Assembly (NCBI RefSeq): GCF_010015445.1
Contig: NC_053127.1
Location: forward strand, 11,638,776 to 11,702,775
DNA: 64,000 bases
From: Perca fluviatilis
Taxonomy: Eukaryota; Chordata; Actinopteri; Perciformes; Percidae
Reading direction: 5' to 3'
Below, piece by piece: positions 1-13,045 of the stretch (positions within the stretch are counted from its first letter, which is position 1; the number at the start of each line of letters is the position of its first letter). The notes under the pieces were generated by a model that saw only the letters and a list, made by a program, of their open reading frames with translations, was not told where the DNA came from and made no database searches. The position numbers and the translations under genes are program-made.

Positions 1-1863
<1,863 letters not shown>

Positions 1864-2045
1864 CTACTGTAAAGTATGACTTTCATCAGCGTAGTAAAAA
1901 GAGTGCCTGGACCTGTTTCCAGATTGGCTGGCTTATTTTTAGCAGACACTAACACTTTTTTTTTGCAGGTTGAAATAAGAAAAATGTTGGCGGATCATAT
2001 CAAGTGTAGCTAATTAACATAAAAGAGTGCATTGTTACTGATCAG

Positions 2046-2560
2046 CCCACGAAAGAGCTTCAGCTGGTACAAAACGCAGCTTTTGTCGGTCCTGTTTTAG
2101 CCTTTTTATTCACTGGTTTCCAGTTTCAAGATTTTACTGATTACTTTTAAAGCACTTCATGGTTCAGCTCCCAGTAAGATTGCTGAATTGCTGCTCCGCT
2201 TTGTGCCAGAGCGCAGCCTCAGATGCTCAGGCAGGGTTCTGCTGGCTGTTCCTAATATCAGGCTCAGAACTAAAAAGGTAACTGGCAGGGCCCCTCAACA
2301 CTGGAACTCCCTACCTGTTGATCTGAGACTTGCAGAATCAGTGACATCTTTCAAATCACTTGTTAAAATGCATCTTTATAAAAAAAAAATAAATAAAAAA
2401 AAAAATGTATTAATGGGAGAACATTATTTATAACATGTCTTGTCTTTTTATTGTTATTGCCTTATATTTTTTCATATTACTTTGGGGTATTGTATTTCCA
2501 TTTTAACTTGTATTGTGTTAACTTGTATGTACTATAAAAGTGCTATATAAATAAAGTTTG

Positions 2561-2602
<42 letters not shown>
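2046..2602 (+). mobile_element. 3' fragment of an L2/CR1-group LINE with TTA-repeat tail
   Basis: The decayed C-terminal end of a non-LTR retrotransposon ORF2 is visible. An LQLVQNAA motif near 2058 is followed, after frame breaks, by a segment (about 2188-2380) containing RLRTKKVTGRAPQHWNSLP and VDLRLAESVTSFKSL, the usual terminal motif of fish L2/Rex1-like ORF2 proteins. A short AT-rich 3'UTR ends in AGTGCTATATAAATAAAG and then (ATT)n at 2561-2602, as is typical for these LINE 3' ends. The copy is heavily 5'-truncated and contains frameshifts. The superfamily is likely; the exact family is not fixed. Confidence 0.8.
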
Positions 2603-2603
<1 letters not shown>

Positions 2604-2674
2604 GTATTCTGCAGACAATGTATTAAAAAGTATTAAGCTCTATCGCTCGTAGTGGAAAAGGTTTGACTAGAGTC

Positions 2675-2710
<36 letters not shown>

Positions 2711-2896
2711 TTTTATTGTCATTGTGCTCAGAGAACAATGACAATATGTTTAGCAGTGTCTATGGACACTTTGGCAGTGTCCATAGAAGGTTAAATGAAA
2801 AGAACAAAAGTTAAATAAATAGAACAAAAGACTTATAGAGCAAAACAGATTGCATTGTACTCTGAGCACAATGACAATAAAGCTATATCTATCTAC
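2675..2896. repeat. small inverted structure with GATA arms and opposed LINE-tail motifs
   Basis: A (GATA)n tract (2675-2710) runs into TTTTATTGTCATTGTGCTCA (2711-2730). About 130 bp later the reverse complement appears (2860-2881), followed by ATATCTATCTA, the inverse of the GATA arm. The CAATGACAATAAA motif is a common 3' end of fish retroposons. The unit is either two tail-to-tail retroposon ends or a foldback element about 220 bp long. Confidence 0.7.
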
Positions 2897-5380
2897 CTAA
2901 CTAAAAAACACTGAAAATAGGCACCGCTGAACACTCTAGTGCACTACAGGATTAATGCTGAGGGCAAAAAGTCACCACTGACAGATTATTATGTCTATGG
3001 ATTTCACTGAAGTGGCACCTCATCAAACTCGGTCCTCCCGTTTACTCGTGTTTTGGCCAAATGTTGGACGACAGACTGCAAAACATGAAGCTGTAACAGT
3101 GAGTGACAAGCATCTCTAAAAATACACCAACTCTGATAGAACTTCACATCACACAGACACTTTTAAAAAAGGGTGCAACAACAGTCACATACTTTCAAAC
3201 AATGCCACTTATGGCCCAGATAACGTATTCCACTAAAGTGAAGCAGTCAGGCTCATCAGTTCAGGCGTGGCTTCATGTATAATCTCCGTTTCTAGATTTT
3301 CTCCCCCCCCCTCCCCTCACAGTTCAGACTGGAGCGGGAGTCTCTGAATCCCAACCTAGCTTCAAAGCCAGGAACAGTCTGGCCTCTTGAGATAGGTTAC
3401 TGTTTCACATTGCATCGGTTACTCTGTCACACCCCTCCAGCAAGCCTGGAAACGTGCTTCCGTTGTGCCTGTTTAACCATGCTAAATCATATTCTACTCT
3501 TGGGTGTTTTGACATTTCAGTAATTAACCAATTTCCCCCTTTCTATTTGTAGCCCACCGTAGAGTTACAATCATGTTATGTTGCTTTCAGTTATGGCACA
3601 TTCAACTCGACACCCACTGAGAGACCCTTGAGATTTTTTTTCTATACCACATACCCAGATCGGGGATTACTTAATACCTGGGGGGGTCGAGTGATCGAGT
3701 GAACTGAGTTTGTGGAGAAAAACTGCAGCATACCAGTAGGAAATGTGTAACAACCAGTTTAAAATACTCGCTAAATATGCAAATTGAGCGCCAGCGTATT
3801 CTCTCAAATGTTCAGGATTATCAAGGAATATGGATTCTCAAAAAATGTACATCCAAACAAACTAAACAAAACTATTTCTTGCAACACACATTACCGAGAG
3901 CATGTTAATATGGATTTAGATTAGCCACAGAGGTCTGTTTCATAACACCCTGCTAGTCCATGACCCACAAAAGATGCGAGCTCAACGGTCATCTTGTTGA
4001 CCTAAAATGCATCTTAAAATGTTCCAATTCTATACTGAAGCTTCTTATGCATGAGAGGGAAACCATTCAATAGCATATAAATCATAGGATGAATTGCCAT
4101 TCTAAAAGAAAAAAAATTGTGGAGTGTATCATAAGGGAGATGAGAATGATGACCGAGCAAATGAGAGCTCCTTGTTGTTTCAGCAAAATACCTTAATGAT
4201 TGAATCTTTCAAAAAGGGTCACAGGAGTATTTTTGGGTTCGTAATTGCAAATGGCAGAAGCTGGAAACAATTTCAGCTACCTGCCAGTCAATAAGTAATT
4301 GGCTGTTTAGAGGGGAGCAATAGCACGGATCCTGAGGGGAAGAAATCCTTAAAACAAAGCAGCTTTGTGGCTCATCAAATGAAAGCCACTATAAAAATAA
4401 AAACTAGAGTATTATTGCAGAAGAAATGGCTGATATTTCAAATATGGGCTATAAATATCTGAAGTTAAAGGATGAGGATCTGTGCATTTTCCCACTGCCT
4501 TCTGTCTAACCATGTACAGTATAGGATGATATGACCAATTTGTAACTTGATCAAGTTTTCAATCCTCATTTAGATTTAGCTTTATTGTGAAGTGCAACAC
4601 ATTGCATTCAGCTTGTCCCATAAATGAGATGCAGAAGTATAAAACGTGACATTGATCATTGTGACATTTGCAGTGGATTCCAAGCAGATTATAAAACATT
4701 ACATCTTCAAATGTGCCACTTAATGTCAAAGCTTACTTTCAGAAACCAAATCATTTGTGTTATTGTAAATATTGATGTACATTTTCTATATGAATTTAGA
4801 CAGGTCTATTAATTGTAAATGCAGATCATGAGTGAACATAAGTGCAGCCTTTGGAGACTTTCACAACTTTAAACATCAGAAACAACTCCCCAGTGTTTTG
4901 TTACAGCAAATTTAGGATTTAACAAAACAGACTACAATGTCAGCTGGCGACGCTTACTTTAGTCACTAATTTTTTCATTCCAAAATTAAATTGGAAGGAC
5001 ATATAATCAATGTTTTAAGCAAGAGAAGCAAGGCTGAACTGCAAGTGCAAGTCCTCAAAAACAAAAAGCTGAAAACAACTGAATTGAAGAAAATGAGATA
5101 AGCCGATTTGCCTCAAGATTATGAGTGACTTGGGAGATTTGTATCAGTCAGGATTGTAAAGCTCCAAACAGCTGACCTTAATACCCAAATAACTGAAGAG
5201 GGCAGGACTACGAATGATGACGCCTCGGAATTTCTAAATTTTTTGGGATCTGGCCAACATGATCCAGATTACTTTACAAGCAGCAGTCAAACAAACCAGT
5301 AACAACTAGACCTCCTGTGTGGCCAACACATAACCGACCGTAAGACTCCAGTCAAGACAGCCAAGAAACGTGAAGTTGTA
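2897..5380. other. unique-looking noncoding sequence
   Basis: No exon or transposon was recognised. About 4200-4460 has the look of conserved noncoding DNA: moderate complexity, several ATTA/TAAT-type motifs and no low-complexity runs. That is an impression only. A C-rich run lies near 3302-3316. Confidence 0.4.
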
Positions 5381-5941
5381 AGGCCGGTTACACACTGCAC
5401 GCGTCTCGCGAGCGTGGCGTTTCTGTTGCGTCTTAGCTGCGTGTCAGCTGCGTGGATTTTTCTGTGTCCTACATACCAGAAGCGTGTCTGACGCGGCGCT
5501 GCTCCTGCTGCTAGATACAGGGAGGGCTGATCTCGGGACATAGCGCCAACAGATTCAAACTCTGAAAAATGGGTAAGTGGGCTGTCTGTGTAGCTGTAAA
5601 GAGCATACAGCCTATCTGATGTTGGACCGTCACTCACGTTGTTATCGTAGCCTATCCTACTACCCTTTATATATAGCCTACTGATTTGATTAAAGCAAGA
5701 CAACATCGGCAGTATTGACTGCAAAATATGTTACAGAATATTTCGTTCTGTATGACCAGTGCAACATTTGAAAATATTTTCTCTGAAATTTTGTATTACA
5801 TTTATATCTACTTTGATGTCAAAACCTAGACTTTCAAACATCAAGATGTCATTTATTAATATTCATTCGTGTCTAAATGACATATAAACATATTTTCCTA
5901 TTCTATTTTGCCTGGAAACGCGTGCAGTGTGTAACCGGCCT
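5381..5941. mobile_element. 561-bp MITE with perfect 24-bp terminal inverted repeats
   Basis: The left end (5381-5404, starting AGGCCGGTTACACACTGCAC) is the exact reverse complement of the right end (5918-5941). The left third is CpG-rich with repeated GCGT/GCTGCGT words; the middle is AT-rich. There is no transposase; the 145-aa minus-strand open frame over it (5287-5724) crosses the left terminus and has no recognisable motif. A clear target-site duplication was not found, so the superfamily is open. It is a non-autonomous DNA transposon. Confidence 0.88.
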
Positions 5942-6600
5942 AATCGTCGTCACTAAACACAGCTCAAATTAAACTGTGAGAGGTTGTTACTCCTGCTGTC
6001 ACTGCAGAGTATGATCATTTATGGAATGAACATGAAATTAGGTACTGTCAGACATGTCAAGTATATCAGTGAGGTCATTTCTTTTTTCATTTTGTGATTC
6101 ACGCTGTGGTTAATAATTGTGTTGAAGACGTTTTGTAATCTTTTTTTTTGCACTGTTCAGCCTTGATGCTATCACTGCACAGCTTAACATCAAGTCAGAC
6201 TTATTCCCTTAACACTATGTTTAAATTCACAATTTCTTTTTTTTTTTTTACATTTTATAGTAAAAGCGATTCATTGAGAGTCATTAGTTGCAGCGCTAGT
6301 GCATTTCCTTCTTCATACAATCTTTTCAAAGCTGACTTGTGAATATAAAATACACTGTTCACATCAGGGCTATCATCACATTTAATTGGGCCAGACTTTA
6401 AAACCACAAAATTTAGATGGGCCATTTTCAGCCTATTTCAAACGTCTGCGTGTGTGCATGTGTGCCTGCGTGCGTGCGTAGATCTGCTCGTCTCTGCCGC
6501 TCTCTGTTTAGACATAACTGACAAATAATGGAATAAGTACATAATTTAAAACCCAAATCACTAACAGCAGTACTAGCCTATGTCTAATAAATATAGGAGA
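5942..6600. other. noncoding sequence without recognised features
   Basis: AT-rich sequence with T runs (near 6140 and 6236-6250) and a short GTGC/GTGT-rich patch at 6448-6480. No gene or complete repeat was recognised. Confidence 0.45.
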
Positions 6601-6865
6601 CGCAGATGCAGATGCAGACGGGAGGCAGCCTTTCGACGCCCATGTTAACCAATTGGGCTGTTCAGACAGGACACAACGCGGAGCTCCCATCTGCAGCGAT
6701 ATTCGGGCATCAGGTCCATATCTCCCTGAGATGGCAAGAAAGCACACTGATAATATGTTATAAACGATATCAAGGATATATTATATAGGATATGAATTAT
6801 CTGATCCTGCTGGGCTATTTGGAGGTTGCTTCTGGGCCGGATGTGGCCTGCTTGCGGCCAATTGA
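6601..6865 (+). repeat. dispersed repeat, copy 1 (hAT-like remnant)
   Basis: This segment matches 25245-25556 in the same orientation. Shared landmarks are GTTAACCAATT followed by GCTGTTCAGACAG, a GGAGCTCCC block, TCTGGTCC-like words, a GATATGA-rich middle and the end GCTTCTGGGCCGGATGTGGC followed by a CAATTGA-like end. GGGCCGGATGTGGCCCGCGGGCC-like ends are common in vertebrate hAT elements, so a decayed hAT derivative is likely. Confidence 0.6.
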
Positions 6866-6965
6866 AAAGGCCGGGTTTACTGGCTAGCAGTCTTCGTTGC
6901 CCCCGCCTTTCCTGGCAGGTCGGTCCAATTCTTAGTGCATTACCACCAACTGGGGCTGTGGGGCT

Positions 6966-7170
6966 GTGGGGCAGCTGTGGTTCAGTCGGTAGAGCTGGTC
7001 GTCCTGTAATCACAGGGTTGGCAGCTCCTCCTCCCCACATGTCAAAGTGTCCTTGGGCAAGACACTGAACCCCCAATTGCTCCTGATGGTCATGTCGGCA
7101 CCTTGCGTGGAAGCTTGCTGCCATCAGTGCGTGAGTGTGTATATGAATGGGTGAATGAGGGACAAATTGG
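6966..7170 (+). mobile_element. tRNA-derived SINE
   Basis: A tRNA-like head carries an A-box-like TGGTTCAGTCGGTAGAGC (about 6978) and a degraded B-box region (GGGTTGGCAGCTCC, about 7013). It is followed by the common fish SINE body GTGTCCTTGGGCAAGACACT (from about 7047) and GTGAATGGG-like sequence. Ends are approximate and no clear target-site duplication was identified. It is noncoding; its ancestor would have been transcribed by RNA polymerase III. Confidence 0.8.
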
Positions 7171-7284
7171 ATGACAGATAGATAGACAGACCGATATGCA
7201 GCCAGTGGAATAGCATGAAACTGGCGGAGGTCACGTGTATTGCATCGCCCGCATGCTTGCACTACCAGTAGTCGAAAGCTACAC

Positions 7285-7510
7285 AATAATTAAACTCAGC
7301 TCTCACCAACATCTTTTCCAGCAACAGGCAGCTGTTTTTAGCAAAAGGCTCTAATGAACACACTGAACGCTACCCTGCAGCAAACAGCAGACAAACAGTT
7401 TGAGACTAGCCGGTGAACACAGTGAAGAATCTACGTAGCAGATAAGGAGCCACATTTTTCCCTCAGGAGTTGGTGAAGACTGTATGGTGGTCAGCTGGAT
7501 TTGTAAAAAA
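7285..7510 (+). repeat. dispersed repeat family B, copy 1
   Basis: Shares ordered blocks with 57090-57350: AGCTCTCA..ATCTTTTCCAGC, CAGCTGTTTT, AACACACTG.ACGCTACC, CAAACAGCAGACA and CTAGC.GGTGAA, then CAGATA..GAGCCA, which also matches 10925-11010. It is an old dispersed repeat of unknown class. Confidence 0.55.
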
Positions 7511-7544
7511 GCAATTGTTTGCTCAAACATTCACCATAACTTAA

Positions 7545-9592
7545 AAAGGGGAACGTCAGTATTTTTCAACCTGGACCCAATTTTCCCATGTTTTGTGTGT
7601 AAGTGACTAATGGGGACAGTATTCAGCAAAAGCGCTGGAGCCAACAGCTGCAAACCGGGCTGCAATGTAATTGCATGGGGCAATTACGCACTGTCAATGT
7701 ACGTCCACTGACAGTGCTTGCTTTTGCCAGTGACAGGCTCAGATTGTTTTTTCACCTTGAGTCTGTGTGTGTTTTCGTGCCTGCGTGGTTGTGTTGGGAG
7801 TACAGAAAGCGTAGCTTAGTTTTATCCAAAAGATTTTCAATTAAAACAATGCTTGGGGTTTCCGAATTGTGCCAACAAATTGTCTACAACACTTTGCGCA
7901 GCTTTCATAGACTAACGCTACCTTTTTCGGATACGGACAGGCTAAAGTTGTGGCTAGTTGTGCTACAAATGGATCCCAAATAGGGGTGGGCAATATGGAC
8001 AAAAAATAATAGATATTTTTTCAGATTTTGACGATAATTAGACGATATCCTTTAAAAATGTGTTATTAAAAGTCAGAGTTACTTAATCACTGATGATAAT
8101 AATGGGCACAATGTTGAATGAAAACAGTTCTTATTTATTTTCTTTAAAATAATTCTTTAAATTTAAGTATTCAAGTAAAAACAATTCAAAGACAAAATAC
8201 TAATACTAACTGAACTAGTGTAGGAACATTGAACTCTGAGTACACATTCAGTTGTTCACCTCTGCTGTAATGTAAATTGTGCAGCATACAAGCAAGATGA
8301 AATCATAACAATAAACAAAGGGCTCTGTTCTGTAACATATTGCACACAACCATGTGCTTATTGGAAGCAGTCCTGGAGCTGGGATAGGGCAGTGTCAGGC
8401 CACGTTTTGATAGTCCTACTTGGCTGTATAGTCCTTCTGACCGGGACTTATGCTGGGATCAGGATTAGTTTATGTGATCTGACTGGCCCATGTGAGGGAG
8501 AGGCGCAGTTCTGTGTGCTTTCTTGATGTTAGAGTATACATGGTTTAGTGTGTTCTTCCCTCTAGTGGCACAATCTATATGCTGGAAAAAAGCTGGGGAG
8601 TACAGACTTTAAGGACGCCTTGTTAAAGTCCCCTGTATCCCCTCCAGGTGATCACGCTGCAGTTTGTTCACTATGGTTAGCAGTGATCCAAACTTGTGCT
8701 AACGTTATCATCAGGGGTTATGTAGACGGCAGTGTGCCGTTTTCGTAGTAACTAAAATGGCCTGTATATTACTGACAGGGCTCCAGGTCAGGTGAGACGT
8801 GCTGGACAACGATCCTGCGGTCGGTACTCCATTCATTGTGCACAAAAATGCAGTCCTCCGCTCCGCCTCTGGACTTATTTTCTCATCCTGCCGGTAGCTA
8901 GCTCGGCATGCTAGCGCCGACAACAACCTGGAGCAGCCGGTCTTGCTGTGTCCTCTGGGAGGTTATGAGCCGCCTGGAAGGCTCTCGTAACGGCTGTGTT
9001 GTATCATAGTCCTGTATTGATTAGTTCAGTGTGACTTTACTTGTATAAATATACACCGACAGGAGAGCTAGTAGCCGCTGCACAATCGCGCGCCGCCATC
9101 TTTGTTGACATGAGTGAATGTGTAGCGTTCCAGTCGGTTCCAATGCGTGTTTTGAAGTGTTTTTTTAATTTAAAAAAAAGTAATTGAAATACTTGATAAT
9201 GTCAATTTGCACATCGTTAACACAACAATGACGATATTATCGTAAACGATATATATCGCCCACCCCTAATCCCAATACTTTAAAGAGAAGAAATCCTATA
9301 CTAAAGCACATTTTCCTAAAGAAAAATGCTGTTCCAAGAGTGGAGAGCTGCACACAGAGCGAGGTAATGTTAATAGCTAGTTACTGTGTTTACCTGGCAT
9401 CGGTACACACAAAAGCATGGCAGGATAACGGCAACTTCACCATCTTTTCATAATGTTACAAGACACTTCTAACACTCTGAGCTTGTCAGTGGCAAAACCA
9501 CCACTTTAAGTGGATGCACATTGAGGGTGCAATATTGCACTGTGTGATAACATCTCAGCCTGATTCACGGCTCAATACTGGACCAACTTTAA
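7545..9592 (+). repeat. older repeat interrupted by a hAT insertion
   Basis: The sequence on either side of the hAT element at 7981-9268 appears to be one continuous repeat. The left half starts GGGGAACGTCAGTATTTTTC (about 7550) and the right half resumes after the duplicated target and runs to about CAATACTGGACCAACTTT (9573-9590). I recognise the words as a common fish repeat. The 126-aa open frame at 7603-7983 lies wholly in it and stops at the hAT junction, so I do not call it a gene. Confidence 0.5.
7981..9268. mobile_element. non-autonomous hAT element with target-site duplication
   Basis: Termini TAGGGGTGGGCAATAT (left) and, inverted, TAGGGGTGGGCGATAT (right) form the inverted repeat. 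Both ends carry GAYGATA/ATATCG-type words. The flanks are ATCCCAAA (7973-7980) and ATCCCAAT (9269-9276), an 8-bp duplication with one change, which is diagnostic of hAT insertion. The interior is 1288 bp with no transposase, and its right third is CpG-rich. Confidence 0.9.
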
Positions 9593-10160
9593 AAAAAAAC
9601 ATGGAAAAAATAAGCCAAAAATGCATTAATGCAGTTTTAAATGCAACACATTACTAGAATAGACCCAAAACATTTAGCTATAATATTTGTTCCTTATGCG
9701 AGTCGGAGAACAGGAGGTATCACTAATAATTTCTGAGGAGATTTAGATGATAAACTAAAATGGATACCTTCTGGTTCAGCAGGCTTGAGTTTATTTCAGG
9801 GCCCGTTTCAGTGTTCTGCATTTAAATTCTTTTGTTGCCAGAAGTGGCCCAAGTTGGAAAAGGAATACCGCTCAAACGGAAAGCACTACTCTTGGGGTTA
9901 TTACAACATCTTATATTTCAAGGAAGCTTTGCGCTTTTTAGGAAAAGAATGAATTCTGGACAGGCTTTGTGCAAAAGTTGATGACGTTTCTCTGGGGGGG
10001 GAGGGGGGAGAGAAACATTATCATACCACCTTAGTATTATATTGTCATGAGAGAGTCTACTTGTTTGCTAATTGTGCTGGGATTTACAGCACACATAGCT
10101 CGAGCAAATCATATGGGAAGAGTGTGGGAGAAAATGAGAAGTAGCTTAAGTGGGAGAATG
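9593..10160. other. noncoding sequence without recognised features
   Basis: Only a G-rich run (about 9996-10010) and AT-rich sequence are seen. No exon or repeat end was recognised. Confidence 0.4.
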
Positions 10161-10345
10161 GAGAGACAGAGACAGAGAGAGAGAGAGAGAGGGGGGGAGC
10201 AATAAATCTAGGACAGGCACTGACTGCAGGGTGAGGGGTGGGAGGGATAGTGAGGTAGAGAGGATTTCACAGAGAGAAGGCAGTGCTGAAGAGGGAGGGA
10301 GGTAAAAGCAGTCACAGAGCAAAGAAGAGAGCCTCAGATGCATGG
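10161..10345. repeat. (GA)n and purine-rich low-complexity tract
   Basis: About 30 bp of GA dinucleotides, then G7, then about 140 bp rich in GAGG/AGAG words on the plus strand. Minus-strand open frames here are Ser/Leu-rich artefacts of the repeat. Confidence 0.85.
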
Positions 10346-10924
10346 TTCATATTGTGAGGAGGGGGATTTGATTTATATTCATCATGCAAAGGGGCAGAAG
10401 GAGCTCTCTGACTTCACATCGCTGTTGGAGGACTACACGATGTTATCAGTTTGCCTTGTGTTCCAAAATAAATGCTGGCCAGTCTTCCACCACCATAATG
10501 AAGGAAGTGAATGTCTTTACGGGTATTACTTTTATTTTTATTTTGGCTGTGTGACCAGAGGCATCATTCCAGGGTGCTGAGGATGTTACTCAGTCTGTGA
10601 AACCCAACAAAACTACTTCATTACAATAAACAGAGGAGAGTTGCAGCGACCCAAGATTGTAAAAAGTGCCATTTCTGAGGTATTTCCACACCCACAAAAA
10701 TTGAAGTATGAGGTAGTACTAGGTTTGTCAAGAAAATTGTTCAGATCCAAAAACATAGTTAAAACCCATAGTGCTGGTAAGTGATTGCCTACCCGACTCT
10801 ACGAAGCTCAACGTGGAATTTTAGCTTCTTTCAGCTCATTTATTTATTTTTATATTTTACCGCCCTCAACTTTACAGTTTTGGTTCACAAACACTAGACC
10901 GCAAAAAGAAATTTTAAAAAACAT

Positions 10925-11010
10925 ATTAAGAGCATTTAGCAGCTAAGAGCCAGATATGTTTCTCAGGAGTTCGAGACTAAAAACGGAGCTAAAAGGAGAG
11001 GGAGTATTGC
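10925..11010 (+). repeat. dispersed repeat family B, copy 2 (fragment)
   Basis: Contains GCATTTAGCAGCTAAGAGCC followed by AGATATGTTTCTCAGGAGTT, matching the end of copy 1 (AGGAGCCACATTTTTCCCTCAGGAGTTGG-like sequence near 7450) and overlapping the GCATTTAACAGGTGAAGACC block of copy 3 (about 57271). Confidence 0.5.
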
Positions 11011-11942
11011 CAGAAACACGCCTCCAAAAGAATACTAACGTGCCTCCAAGTCTGCTGGATGTGGAAGTAAGAAACACATCAACATCATCTTTAAAAAGGT
11101 GATAATTACTGTTGTGTTTACAGCTTCTTTTCCTGCCCCCAAAAAATTGCCAAAAAAATATAAATGGCAGCAGAGCGCTGGCCAGGCCATCGGGAGCAAT
11201 TTGGAATTCAGTGACCACCTCGAGGATGTGGAGGAGCCACAGTCCTTTATATTTACTGACTCATAATAACTGTCAGGGTGATTTCATTAATAATGACCAT
11301 CAAAGGGGTTATTCTATAAACTGAGATGATGCTGCTACTGATGAGTCAGTTGAAAATGAACTCAACACATAAAACAGGCTCACTTAAACAGAGAGCTACA
11401 GTTAGTGTATTCTATGGCAACCCATTAAAAGAGTTACCAATGACTGATTTTGTTGCTTTTCCACATCCTGTGATGAAGAAAAAGAAAGAAAAAAAAACTC
11501 TTTTGAAGGTGTCCAGTCCTTGGCAGTCCTGGCTTGAACATGTTTTTTTTTTGTTTTTTTTCCCCCTTGTCTTAATGTCTGTCCAGTTAATTTGACTCTA
11601 GCAGCTAAAACTGTGTGGAGAGAGGCTGCCTAATTAGTGGTTTAACTCTAGTTGGAGACACTGTGGGCTGTCTGCGGGGAGAGCTACCAGACACTGGGCA
11701 AGAAAACCTCTCCACAGCAGCTCTGGCGACTCAGACACTACTGACGGTATTGACTTTGAGCTTGGCCACAAGTGAGAGGCTGTTTTCAGTTCAATGTGCT
11801 TTTAAATTTCCCTAGGGTGTAAAGCTCGCTTTATTGCTTTCTTTTTTTAATTATATCTTAAATACCTTCTTATAAAAAAAGTATTTTGAAACTGTCTCAG
11901 GTAATGTGACTTGCTTAAAGTTTGTATATGTACTCTAAATGT
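11011..11942. other. noncoding sequence without recognised features
   Basis: Contains A- and T-runs (11485-11500, 11541-11563, 11842-11850). The four short open frames here (60-90 codons) overlap one another and have no domain, splice or composition support. Confidence 0.4.
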
Positions 11943-12329
11943 TTAAAGGGGTGATAGAATGCAAAACCGATTTTACCTCGTCATAGTTGAAAAACGACAG
12001 TTTGGAGGGTAAATAGGACATGTATAGAACCTTTCCTCTGCAAATCTCACAATTTGAAACCGCTGCTGAAAACGGGCGAATCTCAACAAAGCTAAAAGTT
12101 GACGTCAACTTCCCAACTCCTAGTCTTTGTCACGCCCCAACATTTGTATAGGCTACACCACTGACCTGAGGTTAGCTTAGTATTCTGTATCTAGCTAGGT
12201 CAAGCCGATCTCCAGAGGTCTGCTATTTAATTACTAAATTCACTTCGGAGACTTTTTTATACCCGCACAAAGTCACCGTTTCTGGGTTACTGGACTACTA
12301 AATGCCGATGCCCTTACAGAGCTCCAAGG

Positions 12330-12720
12330 CCTGCAGCTAGCCGCGATCTTTACCCATAGGATTGAAGGGACACCAGCAGCTAACGAAACCCCTCCTATTC
12401 ACAAAAATGCATTAAATTTAAATCTGACACAAGCATTAGCTTTGCAAGACCTTAGGGTAGCTGTTCTATAAGTGGCGTGACGAAATTCAAACTGTAAATA
12501 TATTACAGTTATGCCGAAAGTGTAGCTAGCTAGCTAGCCAGCCTCGATCTTTAGCTTCCCATAGGATTGAATGGACAGTAGCAGCTAACGAAACCCCTCC
12601 TACTCACAAAAATGCATTAATTTAATTCTGACACAAGCGTTAGCTTTGTAAGACCTTAGGTTTGCTGTTATATAAGTGGCGTGACGAAATTCAAACTGTA
12701 AATATATTATAGTTAAGCCG
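12330..12720 (+). repeat. internal tandem duplication of about 190 bp
   Basis: Two successive blocks share, in order, CTAGCC.CGATCTTTA, CCCATAGGATTGAA, CAGCAGCTAACGAAACCCC (first copy), CACAAAAATGCATTAA, CTGACACAAGC, TAAGTGGCGTGACGAAATTC and ACTGTAAATATATTA. The first runs about 12338-12514, the second about 12538-12719. They differ by scattered substitutions, so the duplication is not recent or belongs to the element consensus. Confidence 0.85.
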
Positions 12721-13045
12721 GCAGCCGGACAGCTCTGCAGAGCCCCGGTTGTCCACTAGCTAACACAGAAACTGTGACTTTCTCCTGGGTATGGAGCGCA
12801 GGGGGCTGCCGCTGTCTCACACGTCTTACCAAATTTGCAATTAGCCATACATTTTCGTAAAACGGCCCATATTTGAGCTTTATATAGTGGATTTCTCGCA
12901 TAAAAAAAGTCTCAGAAGTGAATTTAGTAACAAAACATTGCAGTGTCTGAAATATGAGACCTGATGTCGAGTCTCCAATGTGTTTCTATGTGGTTCGCTC
13001 AAACCAATCAGCGCGCAGCTCATCTAAATATTCATATTCATACCA

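Noticed and set aside
5287..5724. 145-codon minus-strand frame
   Set aside because: It spans the left end of a MITE and flanking DNA, with no motif.
6966..7040. Functional tRNA gene
   Set aside because: A and B boxes belong to a SINE head; the acceptor stem does not pair and a SINE body follows. The same holds for 21290-21320 and the SINEs near 53 and 55 kb.
7603..7983. 126-codon plus-strand frame
   Set aside because: Lies in a dispersed repeat and ends at the hAT insertion; no domain or splice signals.
10707..10730. TGAGGTAGTACTAGG as a let-7-like microRNA
   Set aside because: Only the seed-like start matches; no complementary arm of a precursor hairpin lies nearby.
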